Below are positions 26,853-34,795 of a stretch of 43,048 bases of DNA, piece by piece (within the stretch, counting starts at the first letter, position 1; each line of letters begins with the position of its first letter). The translations under genes and the position numbers were made by a program. Source of the DNA: Candidatus Aminicenantota bacterium (GTDB lineage Bacteria; Acidobacteriota; Aminicenantia; Aminicenantales; UBA4085); contig JALHTW010000320.1 of the NCBI GenBank assembly GCA_022866045.1, forward strand, positions 1-43,048, written 5' to 3'. The notes beneath the pieces were generated by a model, which was given only the letters and a program-made list of their open reading frames with translations, was not told where the DNA came from and made no database searches.

Positions 26853-27974
26853 ATGAATAGACGGCATTTTTTCCGGCGAGCGGCGGGGGCGGGCGTCGTC
26901 CTGGGAACCGATCTCGGGCCGACGCTCAGAGATCTTTACGCCTTCGGACAAAAAGCCAATCTTTCGCATGTCGAAGCGCGATATTATAAGAGCCTGCCCG
27001 ACAGGGAGATCGAATGCGAGCTCTGTCCGCGCCGCTGCAAGCTGGGCGATAAGGAACGGGGCTACTGCGGCGTCCGGGAAAACGACGGCGGGACCTATTA
27101 CACGCTCGTCTATGGCAAAGCCTGCGCGATGCACGTCGACCCCATCGAAAAGAAACCTTTCTTTCATGTCCTGCCCGGGACGAATGCCCTGTCCATCGCC
27201 ACGGCCGGATGCAACGTCAATTGTAAGTTCTGCCAGAACTGGGAGATTTCCCAGGTCCGTCCAGAGCAAGTCGACCACTTCGACCTGCCTCCGGCCGACA
27301 TCGCCGAAACAGCTTCCACCTATCGATGTCCTTCGATCGCGTACACATACTCCGAGCCCACGGTATTTTATGAATATATGTATGACACGGCTGTTCTGGC
27401 CCGGCGCAAAGGCGTCAAGAGCGTCGTCGTTTCCGGAGGGCATATCAACCCCGAGCCTCTCGCGGCGCTGATAAAAGTCGTGGACGCCATCAAGATCGAC
27501 CTCAAAGCCTTTAACCAGGATTTCTATAAGAACTACGTCCGGGGCGATCTTCAGCCGGTGCTCGAAGCCATCCGATTAATCGCCAGGAGCAAGATCTGGC
27601 TCGAAATCGTCTATCTCGTCATCCCGACCCTGAACGACGCGCCCGAGGAGACCCGGAAGATGTCACAGTGGATCCAGAAGGAGATCGGGCCTGACGTTCC
27701 CGTCCATTTCACCCAATTCCACCCGATGTATCTCATCAAGAACTTGCCTCCGACGCCGGTTTCAACCCTCGAAAAGCTCCGGAAAATCGCCCTTCAAGAA
27801 GGGCTGCACTATGTCTATATGGGAAATATCCCCGGCCATGAGGGCGAGAACACGTTCTGTCCCAAATGCCGGAAGATCTTGATCCAGAGAAACGGTTTTG
27901 AGATCGAAACGAACGCGCTCGAGGGAGGGAAGTGTCCCAACTGCCAAAATCCGGTCCCCGGAATCTGGGCTTAA
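26853..27974 (+). CDS. AmmeMemoRadiSam-type radical SAM protein with N-terminal twin-arginine-like signal
   Basis: MNRRHFFRRAAGAGVVLG N-terminus; CELCPRRCKLGDKERGYCGVREN; CNVNCKFCQNWEISQ (CxxxCxxC). Confidence 0.9.
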   Translation: MNRRHFFRRAAGAGVVLGTDLGPTLRDLYAFGQKANLSHVEARYYKSLPDREIECELCPRRCKLGDKERGYCGVRENDGGTYYTLVYGKACAMHVDPIEKKPFFHVLPGTNALSIATAGCNVNCKFCQNWEISQVRPEQVDHFDLPPADIAETASTYRCPSIAYTYSEPTVFYEYMYDTAVLARRKGVKSVVVSGGHINPEPLAALIKVVDAIKIDLKAFNQDFYKNYVRGDLQPVLEAIRLIARSKIWLEIVYLVIPTLNDAPEETRKMSQWIQKEIGPDVPVHFTQFHPMYLIKNLPPTPVSTLEKLRKIALQEGLHYVYMGNIPGHEGENTFCPKCRKILIQRNGFEIETNALEGGKCPNCQNPVPGIWA

Positions 27975-30118
27975 GGTTTTCTGCGCCGGCTTTTCTCCTC
28001 GGCCTGCTCGCCGCGTCCTTCCAGATCTTTCTTCTCAGGGAATTTTCCGCCCAATTTTACGGCAATGAACTGACTTTTGGCCTCGTCCTCGCGGGCTGGC
28101 TTTTTTGGGGCGGGCTGGGAAGCCTGTGGGCGACCGGGCGGACCATAAAAAGGGCGGGATTGGCCCGGCTTTATCTCACCGTCCTTATCCTCGCCCCTTT
28201 GTGTTTTGCCGGGCTGAGGTTCTCCCGTCTCCTGATCGGAGTTCTCCCTGGAGAAATGACCGGCATCTTTCCCGTATCGCTCTTCGCCTTTGTTCTCACC
28301 CTGTTCCTGAACTTTCCCCTTGGCACGATCTTCGTCTTTGCGGTGAAACTCGAAGATCATCTCCCCCGCGTTTACCTCTGGGAATCCGTGGCCGCGGCGG
28401 CGGGCGGGCTCTTCGCTTATTTCGCCCTCATTCCCTTCTTTTCGAATTGGCAGGCGCTGGCTCTTCTGGGATCGGCCAGCACAGGGATGGTCCTTTTATA
28501 TTTCAAAAGGAAAAGATTGGCCCCTCTTGGCGCTCTCGCTCTGGCCGTCTATTCATTGTTTTTCATGTTCGATTTTCCCAGCCAGAAGATCTCCTGGAAA
28601 CCGTTCACTCTTGTCCGGAGCAAGGACAGTCTCTACGGCAAGCTGCAGGTCATTAAAACGGCCGAACAGGTCACCCTTTACGACAACGGGCTCCGCGTCT
28701 ATTCCTTTCCGGACCCGGCCTCGGCCGAGGAAGCCGTGCACTTTGCTCTTCTTCAAAACCCGCGGGCCGAGCGCGTTCTTCTCGTCGGAGGCGGCACTGG
28801 CGGAAGCGTGACCGAGATCCTGAAATATCCGAAGGCCGAGATCGATTATGTCGAGCTCGACCCGGAGATCATCCGGCTCTCCGAGCTTTTCCTTCCTGCC
28901 GCGGAAAAGGAAGCCCTCAAGAATTCCCGCGTGCACGTCATTTACGCGGACGGCCGCGCGTTTCTGGAAAGAAATGGTAACTCCTACGACATCATCATCC
29001 TGAACCTGCCCGAGCCGGCCACGGCCCAGATCAACCGCTTCTACACCCAAGAATTTTTTTCCGAGGTCCGCGAAAAATTAAAGGCGGAAGGCGTCTTTTC
29101 CTTCCGCCTGCCATCGGCCGAAAATTACATCAGCCCGGAGCTTCAGAATTTTCTCTCCGTCATTTATGCCACACTCCGGAAGATATTCCCGGCGGTCGAG
29201 GTCGTTCCCGGAGATTCCAACATTTTTTTGGCCTCCCGGCGTCCCCTGAACGTCAGGCTGGATTATTTCATCCAGACGCTCAGACAGATGAACCATCAAA
29301 ACAGATATATAACCCCTGAACAGCTTCCGGCGCGCCTCCATCCGCTGCGAGTCCGGGCTCTCAGGACAAAGATCGGAGAAGGTTCGAAAGCCCTGAATTC
29401 GGACCTCCATCCCATCAGTTATTTTTTCAATTCCGTCCTCTGGAGCACACAATTCAAGGGCCTGGAATCGAAGGCCCTGAAGTCCCTGGCCCGCATTCCC
29501 TCCCACTGGCTTCTGGATATCCCCCTTTTTCTGTTCATCGGGCTCCTCGTTCTCGTCAGACTCAGATCCAAAGGATCCGGGGATTCGGTCATCCCGGTCG
29601 CCGTCATGGGCCTGACGACAATGGCCGTCGAGATCATGAGCCTTATCTGGTTTCAGGCCCGCTTTGGATATGTTTACAAGAAAGTCGCCCTTCTCTTGGC
29701 CGTATTCATGATCGGGCTGGCGCTTGGAGCGTTCTTGAGCTCAAAAAGAAAAATGGCCCGCTTTTCCCAGCTTGTGCTTTTGCAGTTCGGCTTCCTCATG
29801 CTGGTCCTGGCCATGAGGATCTCGCTCGACGCGCGTCCCGCAGAATCCGTGTTGTTCGCTTTTCTCTTCTTGCTGGGATACCTGGGAGGAGATTTTTTCA
29901 TCGTGTTCAACAGCCTGTTCTTCAAAGAAAAAGCCCAAACAGGGCTCGGCTACGGATGGGACCTCCTCGGGTCCTTTCTGGCGGCCGTCGGCCTGTCCGC
30001 GGTCCTCATCCCGCTGGCCGGACTGCAAGTCCTTTTTCAATATCTCTTCCTGATGAACTCGTTCGGCCTGCTCTTTCTCGTTGTCAGGCGAAATAGTCCC
30101 CCCTCACCTCTCCTTTAG
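27932..30118 (+). CDS. Multi-TM protein with spermidine synthase-like methyltransferase-fold domain
   Basis: TM segments at both ends; central VLLVGGGTGGSVTEILKYPKAEIDYVELDPEIIRL...ADGRAFLERNGNSYDIIILNLPEPATAQINRFYTQEFF; GTG start. Confidence 0.85.
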   Translation: MSQLPKSGPRNLGLRFSAPAFLLGLLAASFQIFLLREFSAQFYGNELTFGLVLAGWLFWGGLGSLWATGRTIKRAGLARLYLTVLILAPLCFAGLRFSRLLIGVLPGEMTGIFPVSLFAFVLTLFLNFPLGTIFVFAVKLEDHLPRVYLWESVAAAAGGLFAYFALIPFFSNWQALALLGSASTGMVLLYFKRKRLAPLGALALAVYSLFFMFDFPSQKISWKPFTLVRSKDSLYGKLQVIKTAEQVTLYDNGLRVYSFPDPASAEEAVHFALLQNPRAERVLLVGGGTGGSVTEILKYPKAEIDYVELDPEIIRLSELFLPAAEKEALKNSRVHVIYADGRAFLERNGNSYDIIILNLPEPATAQINRFYTQEFFSEVREKLKAEGVFSFRLPSAENYISPELQNFLSVIYATLRKIFPAVEVVPGDSNIFLASRRPLNVRLDYFIQTLRQMNHQNRYITPEQLPARLHPLRVRALRTKIGEGSKALNSDLHPISYFFNSVLWSTQFKGLESKALKSLARIPSHWLLDIPLFLFIGLLVLVRLRSKGSGDSVIPVAVMGLTTMAVEIMSLIWFQARFGYVYKKVALLLAVFMIGLALGAFLSSKRKMARFSQLVLLQFGFLMLVLAMRISLDARPAESVLFAFLFLLGYLGGDFFIVFNSLFFKEKAQTGLGYGWDLLGSFLAAVGLSAVLIPLAGLQVLFQYLFLMNSFGLLFLVVRRNSPPSPLL

Positions 30119-30135
30119 AAAGAGGGGGAATGGGA
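30097..30135. repeat. GC-rich imperfect palindrome overlapping gene 3' end
   Basis: tccccccctcacctctccTTTAGAAAgagggggaatggga; same CCTTTAGAAA core as 6003-6037. Confidence 0.45.
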
Positions 30136-30334
30136 AGATCTGAGAAATGTCAAATTTTCAGGAAGAAGATCGGCGGCAAGAAATTAACGCGGAGGACCCA
30201 GATCAGGAAAATGCCGGGCCTGGATTAAAGAACTTCTTGTCTCCGAAGGCTTTCCTCGGTTATGATGGAGAGAAGGTCATATTGTTCCTTGAGAGCGCCA
30301 GGACAAAACATTATCCATCATGGGAGGGATTCTA

Positions 30335-31321
30335 ATGTTTAAGCAAGAGCAGACCTTCATGGACTTTTTGCTCGAGCATCAGGAGCGCCATAAGCGCAGC
30401 TATCATTTCTTGATCCTCATGAATTCCATCCTCAACGCCGCCAAGCGCATTCAATTTTACTATTCGACCGGCGCCCTGCGGGGAGATCTCGGCCTGACGG
30501 GCTCGGTCAACATCCAGGGCGAAGATGTCCTCCATATGGACATGATCGCCAACGAGCTCGTTAAGCATTCTCTGGCCCGCTCGGGCCGCGTCGTTCATGC
30601 CGTGGGTGAGGAAGAAGAAGAGGTCATCGTGATGAACGAGGAAGGCGGGAGATATTTCGTCTATTACGATCCCATGGACGGCTCATCGAACGTCCCCCAT
30701 AACCTGCCGATCGGGTTTCTCTTCGGCGTCGCCAAGCGCAATCTCGAAGGCAAGGAAGACATGCATCTCCGCGCCGGCCGGGAATATATCGCCGCGGGGA
30801 TGTTCGTCATCCCCACCGGGACGTTCACGATCGCCCTCCACAACGCCGGCTGCTGGCGCTTTCACCTCGACGAAACCTTTAATTACGTCAAACCGACGAA
30901 CATGGTCCTGCCCGACAGCAGAAAAACATGGGAGCTCTCCTTCAACTCGGCCAACCGGGGGACCTATGCCCTGCCCATCCAGAAGTGGATCGCGGAAAAC
31001 GAGAGAAAATACGCTTTTCGCTATTTGGGCGCCCTGGCTGGCGATTTCCACCGCATCCTGACCAATGGCGGGCTTTTCATGTACCCGGCCATCATCAACC
31101 ATCCTGATCCCAAAAAGAACAGACCCCAGGGAAAGCTCAGGCTGATGTATGAGGCCGCGGTGGTGTCCTTCATGTGCCGCGAGGCGGGCGGCCACGCCGT
31201 GGACGAAGACGGGACCCCGATTCTCGACATTGTTCCCCAAAAGCCTCATCAGCGCACGGCGCTTTATGTGGGCTCCAAACCGTTGGTCGATGAGATCGGC
31301 AAAATCTTGAGGGAAAAATAG
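30335..31321 (+). CDS. fbp: Class I fructose-1,6-bisphosphatase
   Basis: YYDPMDGSSNVPHNLPIGFLFGV; GGLFMYPAI; KLRLMYEAAVVSFMCREAGGHAVDEDGTPILDI. Confidence 0.94.
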   Translation: MFKQEQTFMDFLLEHQERHKRSYHFLILMNSILNAAKRIQFYYSTGALRGDLGLTGSVNIQGEDVLHMDMIANELVKHSLARSGRVVHAVGEEEEEVIVMNEEGGRYFVYYDPMDGSSNVPHNLPIGFLFGVAKRNLEGKEDMHLRAGREYIAAGMFVIPTGTFTIALHNAGCWRFHLDETFNYVKPTNMVLPDSRKTWELSFNSANRGTYALPIQKWIAENERKYAFRYLGALAGDFHRILTNGGLFMYPAIINHPDPKKNRPQGKLRLMYEAAVVSFMCREAGGHAVDEDGTPILDIVPQKPHQRTALYVGSKPLVDEIGKILREK

Positions 31322-31440
31322 ACATATAAACCCGGGTCCAAAGCTCCAAGCCTGCCAAAAACGAGGTCGGACAGCCGTCGGCGGTCCTATCCATGAAAAT
31401 CCGGGAGGCGAACCTTATTCTTCAACCGTTTAATCTCAAT

Positions 31441-31469
31441 TTGACTCTAAAGAAATTAGCGCTTATGAT
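31441..31469 (+). promoter_or_regulatory. Sigma70-type promoter of the Ser/Thr kinase gene
   Basis: TTGACT - 17 nt - TATGAT. Confidence 0.6.
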
Positions 31470-31502
31470 GACTTCGCTTTAGCATTTAAGAGGGACCTAG
31501 GA

Positions 31503-34028
31503 ATGAAATGCCCGAAATGCCAATCCGATAATCCCCAAACAAGCCGGTATTGCGCAGAGTGCGGGACTTCTCTGACCCCCCCTCCAGACCAGGCATCCCA
31601 AATCCGGACGCAAACACTCGTTCCCTCGTTTGAGCCTTTTTCAACGGGAACGCTGTTCGCCGGCCGCTACCAAATCATTGAAGAGCTCGGCCATGGCGGC
31701 ATGGGCAAGGTCTATAAAGCCTTCGACATAAAGATCCAGGAAAAGATCGCCGTCAAGATCATCCGACCGGATATCGCCAGCGATCAAAAGACGATCACCC
31801 GCTTCCGGAACGAGCTCAAGCTGGCCCGCCAGATCACCCACCGGAATATCTGCCGGATGCACGATCTGGGAGAAGACCAGGGCACCCATTTCATCACAAT
31901 GGAGTACGTCGCAGGAGAGAGCCTAAAAAATATTATCCGCATGACCGGGCCCCTGACCATCGGAACCGCCCTGGATTACGGCCGGCAGATCTGCGACGGT
32001 CTGGCTGAAGCGCACAGGCTGGGCGTCATCCACAGGGACCTCAAGCCCCAAAACATCTTGATCGATGAATCGGGAACGGCCAAGATCATGGATTTCGGCA
32101 TTGCCCGATCTCTGGAAGCCGGCAGTTTGACCGGCGAAGGAATGATGGTCGGGACACCCGAGTACATGTCGCCAGAGCAGGTCGAGGGCAAAACGGCTGA
32201 CCAGCGCACGGACATCTATGCCCTCGGCGTTATCCTGTATGAAATGGTCACGGGGAAACGTCCGTTTTCCGGTGATACGCCGATCAGCGTGGCCCTGAAG
32301 CACAAATCGGAGATCCCGCGGCCTCCGCTGGAATTGAACGCCCAAATGCCCGGCGAGCTGAATACACTCATTCTGAAGTGTCTGGAGAAAGACAAGGATA
32401 AAAGGTATCAGAGCGCCACGGAACTCCAGACGGAATTGAACAAGCTGGCGGAGATTCAGCCTCTGGCAGCGATAACGGATGGATCGAAAAGGATCACGGG
32501 AAGAGCGGGCTTCAAACGGTCCAAATGGATCCCGGCCCTGGGCATTCTGTTCGCCCTCATCGCGATCGCCGGGGCCTCCTATCGCCTCCTTAATAAAAAG
32601 AACATCGCTCTTGTACTGCTTCCTTTAGAGGACAAGAGCCCTGAACAAAACCAAGGCATCTTCTGTGAAGGCATGACGGACAACATCCGGGCCAAGCTAT
32701 GGGGCCTCGGCGAGGTGAAAATCATTTCCAAAATTTCCTCGGATCAATTACGGGAAAAGAACATGGAGCTCAAAGAAATCGGCCGGATGCTCAACGTCCA
32801 AAAAATCCTATCCGGGACTTTGCAGGCCGGAAAAGAGGCGATGTGGATCAACATGAACCTGGACGATGCCCAAAGCGGGTTTAGCGTATGGACTAACCGT
32901 TATGAAGTCGGCAAGGACAATGATTTTCGCCTCCAGGATCAAATCGTGAATGATATCGCCGGAAAACTGGGAGTCCGCTGGACGAAAGGCTCGATCCAAA
33001 ACTTCAAAAAAAGAGAGCCGGGCAATCTCGAAGCCTATAAATACTTGCGTTTGGGAAAACACTTTGAAGGGCTCTACAGAAAATCCAACAAAGACGAGGA
33101 TTTCGGGGAATCTCTCAAGAACTATCGCCAGGCCCTGGCCGTTGAGCCAAATTATGCCGAGGCCTATTGGGGACTGGGCATGCTCTATGAAGCCCGGTAT
33201 GTGAGAAATGACCGGATCGATGACCTGACCGAAATGCTGAACTCTTACAAGATGGCTTATGACGCGGACCCGTTATTGGCGGAAGCCCATATCGGGATGG
33301 CCCTCGCCTATTTCTACAAAGAAGAATTTGATCAGGCTTTTAACAGCTTGAGAATGGCGGTCAGAATCGATCCTGAAAATCCCATCGTCAACGACGGCGC
33401 GGGCTCACTTTTCCGGAGCATCGGTCTTTTCGAGAACGCGATCAAATATTTCTCCAAGTTGGCCGATCTCGACCCCCTATCCTCTTCCGCCTACTTCAAA
33501 CTGGCCATTTGTCACTCTTATATCGGTCATTATGATAAATCCTCGCAAATCCTGAGCCGGGCCTTAGTCCTCCTGGCGGACGATTTCAACCTCCATCTAC
33601 TCCTGGGGCGGCAATATTTAATGATGAACAAATATAATGAGGCCGCCAAGGAGATCGCCATATCCGAAAAATTGGCCTCCGCCTCTCATTTAGCCCCACA
33701 GACTCTGCTCCGTCATCAGATCTGGATATCGGCCGCCAGAGGCGAAAAAGAAAAAGCCTTGGCCAGGATCAAGGAGGTCGACCGGCCCTATCTCTACGAG
33801 ATCACCAACGCCTACTGTCTTCTCGGCATGAAAGACGAAGCGATCCAGAACATTTATGAGGGGATTGAAAAGGGATACCACGAAGTCAAAGAGGAAATGT
33901 ATGTCTATCCCTATCTCACAAGCAATCCCTTATTCGACGTCCTCGGTGACGACCCGCGGTTCAAGGAAATTCTCGCCCAGGCGAAAAAGAATTACGAGGA
34001 AAAGGTTAAAAAATACGGCAGCTTATGA
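31503..34028 (+). CDS. Ser/Thr protein kinase with N-terminal zinc ribbon, TM segment, FlgO/TolB-N-like domain and TPR repeats
   Basis: MKCPKCQSDNPQTSRYCAECG; kinase GHGGMGKVYKAFD, VIHRDLKPQNILID, KIMDFGIAR; TM at GILFALIAIAGASYRLL; TPR-like repeats in C-terminal half. Confidence 0.92.
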   Translation: MKCPKCQSDNPQTSRYCAECGTSLTPPPDQASQIRTQTLVPSFEPFSTGTLFAGRYQIIEELGHGGMGKVYKAFDIKIQEKIAVKIIRPDIASDQKTITRFRNELKLARQITHRNICRMHDLGEDQGTHFITMEYVAGESLKNIIRMTGPLTIGTALDYGRQICDGLAEAHRLGVIHRDLKPQNILIDESGTAKIMDFGIARSLEAGSLTGEGMMVGTPEYMSPEQVEGKTADQRTDIYALGVILYEMVTGKRPFSGDTPISVALKHKSEIPRPPLELNAQMPGELNTLILKCLEKDKDKRYQSATELQTELNKLAEIQPLAAITDGSKRITGRAGFKRSKWIPALGILFALIAIAGASYRLLNKKNIALVLLPLEDKSPEQNQGIFCEGMTDNIRAKLWGLGEVKIISKISSDQLREKNMELKEIGRMLNVQKILSGTLQAGKEAMWINMNLDDAQSGFSVWTNRYEVGKDNDFRLQDQIVNDIAGKLGVRWTKGSIQNFKKREPGNLEAYKYLRLGKHFEGLYRKSNKDEDFGESLKNYRQALAVEPNYAEAYWGLGMLYEARYVRNDRIDDLTEMLNSYKMAYDADPLLAEAHIGMALAYFYKEEFDQAFNSLRMAVRIDPENPIVNDGAGSLFRSIGLFENAIKYFSKLADLDPLSSSAYFKLAICHSYIGHYDKSSQILSRALVLLADDFNLHLLLGRQYLMMNKYNEAAKEIAISEKLASASHLAPQTLLRHQIWISAARGEKEKALARIKEVDRPYLYEITNAYCLLGMKDEAIQNIYEGIEKGYHEVKEEMYVYPYLTSNPLFDVLGDDPRFKEILAQAKKNYEEKVKKYGSL

Positions 34029-34121
34029 TCGATGGGAGTATGGGCTATGGCCTTGACTCTTTTCCCCTTATCTGATAGAGATGAAGGCATAAAGCATATC
34101 AAGCCTGGGAGGGAAACACGG

Positions 34122-34155
34122 CGGATTCCACTCGAGTGGAATTCGTTGTTTCTAT
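34122..34155 (+). terminator. Candidate intrinsic terminator after the kinase gene
   Basis: cggattccac-TCGA-gtggaattcg perfect/near-perfect 10-bp stem, followed by ttgtttct. Confidence 0.45.
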
Positions 34156-34193
34156 TTAAATTATAAATTTCGTTTAAGGAGGGAGGTTAAGCT

Positions 34194-34736
34194 ATGAAGA
34201 GTCCGTTGGTTAGTCCTGTGAGGACTATGGCGTTTCTATTTCTGTTTATTTGGATTTCATGTGGGGCCGGATCTGAGCCGGCGATAAGTCAGGTGACTGG
34301 TCCGCAACCGAAAATCACGGATTTTCAGAAATTCTATGATGATCTCGCGGCTAAAATCGAAAATGGAGATTGGGATGGAATCAAAAATTTATACAAGGAT
34401 TCCTCAAAGTTGAATCACAAGAGCCGGAATGAGATCTCTCACGGCCCGGACGCCATCGCGAAATTCTGGCAAAAACAAAAAGAAGAACAGGGATTGAGAA
34501 AGCCGAAATGGACGATCAAAGAATTGATTTTCTTTGAAACCGACATGAAGGTCAGGCACACCTCCATCTTCAAGCCGCACGAGTATGTCCAGTTCTGTGT
34601 CCTCAAAGGCACGTTTGAATATGAAAAACTCAAAGATGGAAATATTGAGCTGGATCCTGACGATTTTGAGGGTCTATTTGGCCATTGGGATGTTTGCCCC
34701 TGGTTTCCCGAATCCGAGAACTACCTCGGCCTATAA
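34194..34736 (+). CDS. Putative lipoprotein, SnoaL/DUF4440-like
   Basis: RBS aaggaggg; MKSPLVSPVRTMAFLFLFIWISCGAG lipobox-like; 'FQKFYDDLAAKIENGDWDGIKNLYKDSSKLNHKSRNEISHGPDAIAKFWQ' resembles SnoaL-like folds. Confidence 0.55.
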   Translation: MKSPLVSPVRTMAFLFLFIWISCGAGSEPAISQVTGPQPKITDFQKFYDDLAAKIENGDWDGIKNLYKDSSKLNHKSRNEISHGPDAIAKFWQKQKEEQGLRKPKWTIKELIFFETDMKVRHTSIFKPHEYVQFCVLKGTFEYEKLKDGNIELDPDDFEGLFGHWDVCPWFPESENYLGL

Positions 34737-34795
34737 AAAAGCGAATTAGCAACGAGGCCCGATCTATCCCTTGTCTTGAGAGGGGTGATTTTTTT

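Noticed and set aside
30147-30335. 62-aa plus ORF between the SpeE-like gene and fbp
   Set aside because: Weak RBS, no recognisable features; could be real but not supportable from sequence alone
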